7,165 bases of DNA from contig CAZTLX010000214.1 in the NCBI GenBank assembly GCA_964614575.1, forward strand, positions 1 to 7,165, in the 5' to 3' direction. Source of the stretch: JBGTLW01 sp964614575. Its GTDB lineage: Bacteria; Planctomycetota; Phycisphaerae; Phycisphaerales; Phycisphaeraceae. Of this stretch, positions 1 through 4,956 are shown piece by piece. The translations under genes and the position numbers were made by a program. How positions within the stretch are numbered: position 1 is the first letter of the stretch; the number at the start of each line of letters is the position of its first letter. The notes under the pieces are model-generated. The model was given only the letters and a program-made list of their open reading frames with translations. It had not been told where the DNA came from and ran no database searches.

Positions 1-320
1 AAACCATCATCCTCAACAACGACTTCCAGGGCATGGTCAAGCAGTGGCAGGACCTGTTCTACGAGGAGCGCTACAGCCACACGCAGATGCACAACCCCGA
101 CTTCGTGAAGCTGACCGACGCGATGAACTGTAAGGGCTTCCGCGTGACCAGGGCCGCCGACCTGCCCAGGGTCATGAACGAGTTCCTCACGCACGAGGGC
201 CCGGCGGTGCTCGAAGCGCTGGTCGAGAAGCACGAGCACGTGTACCCGATGATGCCCGCGGGCAAGACGGTGGACGACATGGTCCTGGGCCCGGCGGCGG
301 GCAAGGGCGGGCGGTGCTGA
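1..320 (+). CDS. ilvB: Acetolactate synthase large subunit, C-terminal fragment
   Basis: This is the last 105 codons of a gene that begins upstream of the window; the first complete codon is at 3 and the stop is TGA at 318-320. The visible protein starts TIILNNDFQGMVKQWQDLFY, matching the acetolactate synthase block ILNN-x-x-x-GMV-x-QWQ-x-x-FY. In this family the NN pair ends the motif that binds Mg2+ and thiamine diphosphate. It continues with RYS, then an NPDF..L.DAM.CKGFRV stretch and the closing GPAVLEALVEKHEHVYPMMPAGK segment typical of the family C-terminus. The enzyme condenses two pyruvates, or pyruvate with 2-oxobutyrate, in the first common step of valine, leucine and isoleucine synthesis. 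No regulatory subunit gene (ilvN/ilvH) follows; the next gene is a fucosidase. The biosynthetic enzyme is more likely than a catabolic homologue, given the QWQ.LFY and YPMMPAGK signatures. Confidence 0.93.
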   Translation, partial: TIILNNDFQGMVKQWQDLFYEERYSHTQMHNPDFVKLTDAMNCKGFRVTRAADLPRVMNEFLTHEGPAVLEALVEKHEHVYPMMPAGKTVDDMVLGPAAGKGGRC

Positions 321-436
321 AGCCCGCGGGTGACACGCGGATCGGTTCGTGATCCGCAAGCTCGGCCGAACGGCATCGGCTTGGCAATCAGATAAAAGAC
401 CGGCCAGGTCCGCAGTCAAACTGATCGATCCATACG
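321..436. other. Intergenic region between ilvB and the fucosidase gene
   Basis: These 116 bp carry a 7-bp hairpin (GCGGATC at 337-343, GATCCGC at 351-357, 7-nt loop) 16 bp after the ilvB stop. No T-run follows it, so it is at best a weak or Rho-assisted end signal. A GATAAA at 391-396 could be a -10 element, but no matching -35 lies at normal spacing. No clear Shine-Dalgarno sequence precedes the ATG at 437. I see nothing else here. Confidence 0.4.
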
Positions 437-1714
437 ATGTCCGACCCCCGCCCCGCTGTCGCGTCCTGGTTCGCTTCGCGCAAACTTGGCTTATTCGTCC
501 ACTTCGGGTTGTACGCGCTCGAGGGCTGGCATGAGCAGGACCACATGCGCCGCCGCATCCCGCGCGCGACCTACCGCAAACTGATCGATCGCTTCAACCC
601 CACGCGGTTCGATGCCGAGCAACTGCTGGACCTCGCCGAATCGGCGGGCATGCAATACATCTGCTTCACCACCAAGCACCACGACGGCTTCTGCCTGTGG
701 GACACGAAGCAGACGCAATACCAAGTCATGAATGCGCCTTGCGGGCGCGACCTGGTCGGCGAGCTGGCCGCGGCCTGCCATCGACGTCGGTTCCCGCTGG
801 GCCTCTACTATTCGATCGCCGACTGGCACCAACCGAATTACCCCAACCGGGGCCGGCACCACGAACTGCCGGAGCCGGGCGACGGCGATGAGCCGGACTG
901 GGACCGGTACATGGCCTACCTCGTCGCGCAGGCGCGCGAGCTGTGCAGCAATTACGGCCCGGTCGCGCACTGGTTCTGGGATATCAACGTCCCCGAGCAC
1001 CGCGACCCGGGCATCAACCAGATGCTGCGCGAACTACAGCCCGACATCGTCATCAACGACCGAGGCTTCGACGAGGGCGACTTCGGCACGCCCGAGCGGG
1101 AATACAGCGATGCCCTCGAAAAACGTGCCCCCCGCTTCGACCGCCCCACCGAGGCTTGCAACTCCGTCGGCACCCAGAGCTGGGGCTATCGCTGCGACGA
1201 GGACTACTACGCCACCGTCCACCTGACCAACAGCATCACGCGCACCCTCGCACGGGGCGGGCACTACCTGCTCAACGTCGGACCCGACGCTCGGGGCGAA
1301 GTACCGGCCCAGGCCGCGGCAGTTGTCGGCGAGGTCGGCGACTGGTATCAACGCGTACGCGAAGCATTCGGTGATGCGGAACCGGCTTCGGACCTGACAC
1401 GGAACCCGCAAGTGCTGCTCACCCGCCGCGGCCGCACGCTCTATGCGCACCTGCCCGCGCCGGTGCTTGCGGAGGCCGTGGTCCTTCCGCCGCTCGCCAT
1501 CATGCCCGTCAAGGCGACGCTGCTCAACACCGGCCAACCGCTCCGCGCCAGCCTCGATCCGCTCCCGGCGTACTGGCAGTCGCAGAGCGCGTGGTTAACG
1601 ATCAAAGGCCTGCCCCGCGATCGCCTCGCGACCGAGCCGCTGATTGTTCGGCTGGACTTCGACCAACCGCTGCCGCACGCTGCCGCGTCGGTCGCCCGGG
1701 CGTTCGAGGGCTAG
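437..1714 (+). CDS. GH29 family alpha-L-fucosidase, no signal peptide
   Basis: This 425-residue protein is a retaining alpha-L-fucosidase of glycoside hydrolase family 29, which removes terminal L-fucose from glycans. The start is well fixed: an in-frame TGA lies at 422-424 and the ATG at 437 is the first start after it. Family hallmarks appear in order: GLFVHFGLY (residues 18-26, His22), TTKHHDGF (78-85), LYYSIADWH (123-131), WFWD with the expected catalytic nucleophile Asp182, TEAC..VGTQSWGY (238-251), and GGHYLLNVGPDARGEVP (274-290). After about residue 315 comes a smaller beta-rich C-terminal domain, as is usual for GH29. The general acid/base residue of GH29 varies and cannot be assigned by eye. 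There is no N-terminal hydrophobic stretch, so it is predicted cytoplasmic and would act on imported oligosaccharides, whereas many characterised homologues are secreted. The conserved WETC is TEAC here. It ends 33 bp before the convergent CsgG-like gene, with no clear terminator between them. Confidence 0.92.
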   Translation: MSDPRPAVASWFASRKLGLFVHFGLYALEGWHEQDHMRRRIPRATYRKLIDRFNPTRFDAEQLLDLAESAGMQYICFTTKHHDGFCLWDTKQTQYQVMNAPCGRDLVGELAAACHRRRFPLGLYYSIADWHQPNYPNRGRHHELPEPGDGDEPDWDRYMAYLVAQARELCSNYGPVAHWFWDINVPEHRDPGINQMLRELQPDIVINDRGFDEGDFGTPEREYSDALEKRAPRFDRPTEACNSVGTQSWGYRCDEDYYATVHLTNSITRTLARGGHYLLNVGPDARGEVPAQAAAVVGEVGDWYQRVREAFGDAEPASDLTRNPQVLLTRRGRTLYAHLPAPVLAEAVVLPPLAIMPVKATLLNTGQPLRASLDPLPAYWQSQSAWLTIKGLPRDRLATEPLIVRLDFDQPLPHAAASVARAFEG

Positions 1715-1747
1715 CCCGATCCCCACGCGATGATGGCCGGGGCCGGA

Positions 1748-2800
1748 TTACTTCTGATCGTCGGCCTTGCTTTGTTTGGGCTCGGCCTTGGGCAGAGACA
1801 GCACGACCACGTCGGTGCCGCGCTTGGGGTTGGCTTCGCCCTCGATGACTTCGCAGTAGGAGACCTTCTCCGAGACCTGGGTGATCTTGAGCTTGCCGAT
1901 GGTTTTGCCGATGGCTTTTTCGAGCACCTCGCCGGTGTCGGGGTCGATAAGGTCTTCGCCCTGCTCGCGCATCTCGAGGATGGTGCCCGCGCGGAAGTTG
2001 TATTGCTCGCCGCGGTTGATGATGACGCGGCTGTCCTTGACCAGCACGACGCTGCCGTCGGCGGGGATCTCCTCGAACTGGGTGCCGAAGTATTCCGCGG
2101 CCTGGTTGATGCAGTCCTGGGCCGCTTCGCCAAGCGGGGTCTTGGCGAACGCGCCGATGTCGCCGCCGAACCCGCGTTCGGAGTAGCCGACGTTGATTTT
2201 GGCGCGACCGGCCACGCCCTCGATGCGCTTCTTGGCGACGATCTCGCCGGTGCTCGATTCGATGATCTTGGCGATGATGGTGATCTTGGCGTCGGCCTTG
2301 CCCCCGCCGACCTTGAAGCCCTTGATGCGCAGCCCGCCATCAAGACCCGACTCGTTGTTCTCCACCTCGACCACGGTGCCGGTCGCGATGTATTTGGCCG
2401 GGCGCAGCTTGCCGGTCTGGGCGACGCCGGCCGCCTTCGCGGTGCGGCCGGACGCGGCCAGGTCCTGTTCATCGAGCACGTAACCGAGCTTGTCACGCTC
2501 GACGAGGACGAATCGGCCGGTGTCCATCAGGCCCGACTCGAGCATGATCGAGAGGTTCTGCCCGAGCTTCGCCTCGCCGCGCCAGCCCGAGTCGTTGTTG
2601 AAATCGACGACGCCCACGGCGTGCTTGATGCCGTGATACTCGGGCAGGTCCATCTTGGCGTCGCCATCGGTGGTTTTGGTCTTGTCGGTGCCGGTGCCCT
2701 TGCGGAAGAGGTCTTCGAGGCCGGCGTACGCGGGGGCCGTGAAGCCCGGGAGCATTACCGTGACGAGCAGGAGGCGAGCGATCGGGGCGCGGAAGGTCAT
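1748..2800 (-). CDS. Exported CsgG-family protein with C-terminal beta-rich domain
   Basis: I chose the ATG at 2800 (350 residues) over a longer open frame reaching 3073. An AAAGGA ribosome site lies 6 nt upstream and the protein then begins with a good signal peptide: a short basic N-terminus (Arg4, Arg9), hydrophobic residues 10-22 and an AYA cleavage site at 24-26. Residues 60-245 show the CsgG/curli-assembly pattern: AVGVVDFNNDSGW (61-73), LGQNLSIMLESGLMDTGRFVLVERDKL (79-105), AKYIATGTVVEVE (136-148), then a long alternating strand region (168-208) and a terminal helix around GEAAQDCINQAAEYFG (224-239). In the family the strand region supplies the outer-membrane channel hairpins. Residues 250-335 form a second module (SRVIINRG, G.ILEM, DLIDPDTGEVL, IGKLKITQVSE) resembling the small beta-barrel domain of FlgT-like proteins. 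E. coli CsgG is a lipoprotein; here there is no lipobox cysteine. No curli genes lie nearby, so the secreted substrate, if any, is unknown. The name rests on fold-level similarity. Confidence 0.82.
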   Translation of the reverse strand: MTFRAPIARLLLVTVMLPGFTAPAYAGLEDLFRKGTGTDKTKTTDGDAKMDLPEYHGIKHAVGVVDFNNDSGWRGEAKLGQNLSIMLESGLMDTGRFVLVERDKLGYVLDEQDLAASGRTAKAAGVAQTGKLRPAKYIATGTVVEVENNESGLDGGLRIKGFKVGGGKADAKITIIAKIIESSTGEIVAKKRIEGVAGRAKINVGYSERGFGGDIGAFAKTPLGEAAQDCINQAAEYFGTQFEEIPADGSVVLVKDSRVIINRGEQYNFRAGTILEMREQGEDLIDPDTGEVLEKAIGKTIGKLKITQVSEKVSYCEVIEGEANPKRGTDVVVLSLPKAEPKQSKADDQK

Positions 2801-2812
2801 GACGATTCCTTT
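2791..2812 (-). promoter_or_regulatory. Ribosome binding site deciding the CsgG-like gene start
   Basis: Read on the minus strand, AAAGGA lies six bases (ATCGTC) before the ATG at 2800. This fixes the signal-peptide-bearing start and excludes the 91-codon upstream extension, which is proline/lysine/arginine rich and runs through the terminator and into rplI. Confidence 0.7.
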
Positions 2813-2866
2813 CGTGGCGTGGGGCCGTGACGGGTGTATGAGGCCATATCGTAACGCGGTGAGGGC

Positions 2867-2899
2867 AAAGAACAACGCCCGGCGCGGGGCCGGGCGTTG
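2867..2899 (-). terminator. Intrinsic terminator of the rpsF-ssb-rplI operon
   Basis: A perfect 11-bp GC-rich stem (2873-2883 with 2889-2899, 5-nt loop) is followed on the minus strand by TTCTTT (2867-2872), a short interrupted U tract. It lies 89 bp beyond the rplI stop and 73 bp before the CsgG-like start. It should therefore end the ribosomal operon and insulate the CsgG-like gene. On the plus strand the stem is followed by GGAGGGGGG, so it is not bidirectional. Confidence 0.8.
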
Positions 2900-2918
2900 G
2901 GAGGGGGGTCTCATGGAT

Positions 2919-2951
2919 CGGCCCGGCAGTGCCTGATGGGGCACGGGGCCG
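2919..2951 (-). other. Second hairpin in the rplI 3' untranslated region
   Basis: The outer stem pairs 2919-2924 (CGGCCC) with 2946-2951 (GGGCCG). The inner stem pairs 2929-2933 (GTGCC) with 2940-2944 (GGCAC) around a 6-nt loop, with a small asymmetric internal loop between them. It sits between the rplI stop and the terminator and has no U tract. It may protect the mRNA 3' end or help terminate, but no function is shown by the sequence. Confidence 0.45.
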
Positions 2952-2987
2952 ACACGGTTTCGCGAAGCCGCAAGCGGGGAGAGCGCA

Positions 2988-3542
2988 TTATTCGGCGGTG
3001 GCTTCGACGGTTTCTTCGTCGGCTTCGGCTTCGGCTTCGGCCCCTTCTTCACCTTCGGGGGCCTGCTCGTCATCGAGGTCCAGCGGGCGGTCGCTGACGA
3101 CCCACAGCTTGATCTCGGCCTTGAGTTCCTTGTTGATGACGATGGGGATGTGGTACGTGTCGATCCGCTTGATCTGCTCGCCGAGGCGAACGAAGCGGTC
3201 CTCGATCTCGAAGCCCTGCTCGCGCAGCGCCTCGGCGATATCGTGCTGCGACACGCCGCCGTAGAGCGCGCCCGAATCGTTGGCCGAGCGCTCGATCGTC
3301 AACTCGTAATCCGAGAGGCGATCGATCAGGGTCTTCTGCTGCTCGGCGAGCTTGGCCAGTTCGGCCTCGATCTGTGCGCGGCGTTCGGCGAGGGCGGCGA
3401 TCTTCTCATCGCTGGGGGGCTCGGCGTAGCCGCGGGGCAGCAGGAAGTTACGGGCGTAGCCGGGCTTGACCTTTACGACATCGCCGACGATGCCGAGGCT
3501 GTCCACGTTTTCCAGCAAGAGCAGTTCGATGTAACGGGCCAT
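2988..3542 (-). CDS. rplI: 50S ribosomal protein L9 (bL9) with acidic tail
   Basis: bL9 is a large-subunit ribosomal protein of two globular domains joined by a long helix. The N-terminal signature is clear at residues 7-39: LLLLENVDSLGIVGDVV.VKPGYARNFLLPRGYA. The connecting helix runs about 45-80 (many Ala, Glu, Lys), and the C-terminal domain has GALYGGVSQHDIAEALREQG (91-110) and HIPIVINKELKAEIKLWVV (131-149). The start at 3542 gives MARYIELLLLENV, correct for the family, with AGGA 9 nt upstream; a longer frame to 3608 is rejected. At 184 residues it is longer than E. coli L9 (149). The surplus is mainly an acidic tail (154-184, EEGAEAEAEADEE), encoded partly by tandem GCTTCG-type hexamers around 3017-3040. 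It is the last gene of the operon, 167 bp after ssb. Confidence 0.95.
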   Translation of the reverse strand: MARYIELLLLENVDSLGIVGDVVKVKPGYARNFLLPRGYAEPPSDEKIAALAERRAQIEAELAKLAEQQKTLIDRLSDYELTIERSANDSGALYGGVSQHDIAEALREQGFEIEDRFVRLGEQIKRIDTYHIPIVINKELKAEIKLWVVSDRPLDLDDEQAPEGEEGAEAEAEADEETVEATAE

Positions 3543-3709
3543 GTTGAGGGTTCCTGTCCTCGGGTGAGTTAGGCATGCGTGATGCGGGCTACGATGCCCG
3601 GGCAGCACACCAGGAGCGGGGGAATGACGAATGAGGAAATCCGAATGACGAAAAGGACGTCGCTCGTTATGCCTCTCGCTTCGTCATTCTGGTTTCATCA
3701 TTCGTCATT
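3543..3709 (-). other. ssb-rplI spacer lacking rpsR
   Basis: In many bacteria rpsR, about 75 codons, sits here. The 167-bp spacer is too short to hold it, and no frame shows an S18-like protein. The half nearest ssb is an imperfect inverted repeat (3623-3709). The rest (3543-3622) has only the rplI ribosome site and a 4-bp hairpin at about 3593-3606. I see no convincing promoter for rplI. Confidence 0.7.
3623..3709. repeat. Imperfect inverted repeat with AATGACGAA motifs
   Basis: Arms 3623-3652 and 3680-3709 are 30 nt each and match at 27 of 30 positions when one is reverse-complemented; the loop is 27 nt (3653-3679). Each arm itself contains two AATGACGAA copies 21 nt apart: 3623-3631 and 3644-3652 on the plus strand, 3709-3701 and 3688-3680 on the minus strand. 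The arm sequence is much more AT-rich than its surroundings. The right arm touches the ssb stop codon (3710-3712), so in an ssb-rplI transcript it would form a long hairpin directly after ssb. From memory, ATGACGAAT-type intergenic repeats are frequent in planctomycete genomes and give rise to spurious MTNDE-type proteins. No transposase is adjacent. Confidence 0.85.
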
Positions 3710-4201
3710 TCAAAACGGGATATCGTCCTCATCGACGGGCGTGTGCGCCGGCTCGGAAGATCCACCGCCGCCGGAAGCGCCGCCGCCGCCCGATGAACCG
3801 CGGCTTGGTGTACTGCGTTGATAGTTGCCCCCGACACCGGATGCGCCGCCGGGGCCGCCTTCATCGCGGCCGCCGACGAACTCGAAGCTGTCGATCACGA
3901 CCTTGAGCTTCGAGCGTTTCTGGCCGGACTGCTTGTCGTCCCACTGGTCCAGCCGCAGCTTGCCCTCGATGAGGATGGGTTTGCCCTTCTGGAAGTACTG
4001 GCTGATGACCTCGGCGGTGCGGCCGAAGGCCTCGCAGTCGATGAAGTTCGCCCGCTCTTCCCACTGATCGGTCTGCTTGTTCTTCCAGCGCTCGTTGACC
4101 GCCAGCCCGATCTGCGCCACCGGCATGTTGCTCGGCAGGAAGCGCATCTCCGGGTCGCGCGTCAGGTTGCCCATGAGGATGACTTTGTTGTAGCTGGGCA
4201 T
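3710..4201 (-). CDS. ssb: Single-stranded DNA-binding protein
   Basis: SSB coats single-stranded DNA during replication, recombination and repair. The ATG at 4201 gives 163 residues beginning MPSYNKVILMGNLTRDPEMR, the standard SSB opening; AAGG lies 8 nt upstream. A TTG at 4219 would add six residues but is less likely. The OB fold spans about 3-110, with VNERWKNKQTDQWEERANFIDCEAFGRTAE (35-64), YFQKGKPILIEGKLR (69-83) and LKVVIDSFEFVGGR (99-112). A Gly/Ser-rich flexible linker follows (112-150). It ends DEDDIPF, the acidic tip with a final Pro-Phe that docks replication and repair partners in bacterial SSBs. It lies 55 bp after rpsF in the same direction, the common rpsF-ssb arrangement, so its expression is probably coupled to ribosomal protein synthesis. 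Confidence 0.96.
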   Translation of the reverse strand: MPSYNKVILMGNLTRDPEMRFLPSNMPVAQIGLAVNERWKNKQTDQWEERANFIDCEAFGRTAEVISQYFQKGKPILIEGKLRLDQWDDKQSGQKRSKLKVVIDSFEFVGGRDEGGPGGASGVGGNYQRSTPSRGSSGGGGASGGGGSSEPAHTPVDEDDIPF

Positions 4202-4239
4202 GAGCGTGGCCTTGGGCAAACAGGATCAGGAACCGCCGG

Positions 4240-4254
4240 CCGCGGCGACCGCGG
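4240..4254 (-). other. Short GC hairpin between rpsF and ssb
   Basis: CCGCGG (4240-4245) and CCGCGG (4249-4254) flank a 3-nt loop just after the rpsF stop at 4257-4259. No U tract follows, so it is not a canonical terminator. It could modulate readthrough or RNA processing between rpsF and ssb, but it may simply reflect high GC. Confidence 0.3.
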
Positions 4255-4256
4255 AC

Positions 4257-4712
4257 TCAGGCGTCGGCCGTCTCGACCTCGTCTGTGACTTCCGCGTCGT
4301 CGTCCGAGCTGTCTGCTTCCGCCGGCGCGTCGCCCTGCTCCTGGCGGAGCTTGGCCTCGACCGCGGAGGTCTCGGCTTCCTTGAGTTCAAGCTCGATCTC
4401 GGTCTCGCCCATGTGGTCGCAACGGGTCATCAGCACCCGCATGACCAATTCCGAGAGGTTGCAGTCGCGCTCGATGTTCGCGATCTGCACCGCGCGGACG
4501 CGGAACAGGGCCAGGACATACAACCCTCGCTTCTGGCCGTTGACCGGGTAGGCGAGCTTGCGCTCGTCCCACTTGCGGAGGCTGATGACCTCGGCCTCGG
4601 CGCGGTCGAGCATCTCGCGGATGTGGCTCAGCGCCCCTTCGAGGTCGCCGGCCATCTGCTGCTGGTTGATCAGGAACATGCCCTCGTACAGGGCGGTCTT
4701 GACATCGGCCAT
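4257..4712 (-). CDS. rpsF: 30S ribosomal protein S6 (bS6)
   Basis: bS6 is a small-subunit protein that binds 16S rRNA as a pair with S18. The 151-residue product starts MADVKTALYEGMFLI; GGAG lies 9 nt before the ATG at 4712. Family features are the ferredoxin-like fold pattern with YEGMFLINQQQM (9-20), a helix with GALSHIREMLDRAEAEV (26-42), the block LRKWDERKLAYPVNGQKRGLYVLALF (45-70) and NLSELVMRVLMTR (85-97). An acidic, poorly conserved tail follows (about 108-151), as is common in bS6. A longer frame to 4781 is rejected because its N-terminus is Arg/Pro-rich and falls in the folded leader. First gene of rpsF-ssb-rplI. The partner gene rpsR is not in the operon. Confidence 0.95.
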   Translation of the reverse strand: MADVKTALYEGMFLINQQQMAGDLEGALSHIREMLDRAEAEVISLRKWDERKLAYPVNGQKRGLYVLALFRVRAVQIANIERDCNLSELVMRVLMTRCDHMGETEIELELKEAETSAVEAKLRQEQGDAPAEADSSDDDAEVTDEVETADA

Positions 4713-4801
4713 GGTGTTCGTCTCCCGTAGCGGGTGCCGGCCCGGTATCCCCCGCCGACGTCGCGGGGGCCTGGGGTCCATCTGGACCGGGCCGAGGCAA
4801 G
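4713..4801 (-). promoter_or_regulatory. Folded 5' leader of rpsF mRNA, possible autoregulatory site
   Basis: Between the predicted transcription start (about 4801) and the rpsF ATG the leader can pair 4738-4746 with 4786-4794 (9 bp), enclosing a 7-bp GC hairpin (4749-4755 with 4763-4769). A perfect inverted pair GGTCCA/TGGACC (4775-4780, 4783-4788) overlaps the outer stem and would compete with it. Next to the start, CCCG/CGGG (4724-4727, 4731-4734) overlaps part of the ribosome site. Many bacteria have an rpsF leader bound by the S6:S18 complex. Position and folding fit that role, but I cannot match its consensus with certainty. Confidence 0.45.
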
Positions 4802-4807
4802 CGGAGC

Positions 4808-4836
4808 AGTGTACCGCAACGGGGGGTGGCGGGCAA
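4808..4836 (-). promoter_or_regulatory. Sigma70-like promoter of the rpsF operon
   Basis: On the minus strand TTGCCC (4831-4836) and TACACT (4808-4813) are separated by exactly 17 bp, each matching 4 of 6 consensus positions. The transcription start would be near 4801, giving an 89-nt leader. It sits downstream of the pyrC stop, so the ribosomal operon need not depend on pyrC transcription. Confidence 0.6.
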
Positions 4837-4922
4837 AGGGGTGAGAATGGTGGAAGCGGGATTTGGGCGCGCGGAGAGCGCCAAGAGCGCGGAGGCGATT
4901 GCCGGGCCGCAACGCGGCTCTG

Positions 4923-4954
4923 GTCCGGGATCGCGTAGCGCTCCGGCCAGGGGG
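4923..4954 (+). repeat. Degenerate copy of the GCGTAGCG hairpin repeat
   Basis: The core GCGTAGCGCTCCGGCCA (4933-4949) followed by GGGGG matches the repeat unit at 6778-6879 in 14 of 17 core positions and in the same orientation. It folds as a hairpin, 4925-4934 with 4938-4946 around a GTA loop, with one mismatch and one bulge. It starts two bases beyond the pyrC stop codon on the minus strand. A further 5-bp hairpin (4906-4918) and AGAGCGC repeats (about 4875-4890) lie next to it. Confidence 0.55.
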
Positions 4955-4956
4955 TG

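Noticed and set aside
337..357. Intrinsic terminator after ilvB
   Set aside because: A 7-bp hairpin exists, but no T-run follows on the plus strand, so I list it only as a hairpin in the intergenic entry.
1715..1747. Shared terminator between the convergent fucosidase and CsgG-like genes
   Set aside because: The 33-bp gap has only very short GC palindromes and no T-run in either direction.
1730..2830. 366-codon open frame on the plus strand opposite the CsgG-like gene
   Set aside because: It is an antisense shadow typical of high-GC DNA: Asp/Gly/Leu-rich, no domain signature, and fully overlapped by a gene with a signal peptide, ribosome site and family motifs.
2801..3073. N-terminal extension of the CsgG-like protein to 441 residues
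   Set aside because: The extension is Pro/Lys/Arg low complexity, crosses the operon terminator and overlaps rplI; the inner ATG has a good ribosome site and signal peptide.
3667..3864. 65-codon minus-strand frame containing MTNDETRMTK
   Set aside because: It is translation of the AATGACGAA inverted repeat plus an off-frame part of ssb. The repeat, not a protein, explains it.
4202..4219. TTG start for ssb adding six residues
   Set aside because: The ATG at 4201 has AAGG 8 nt upstream and gives the standard SSB N-terminus.
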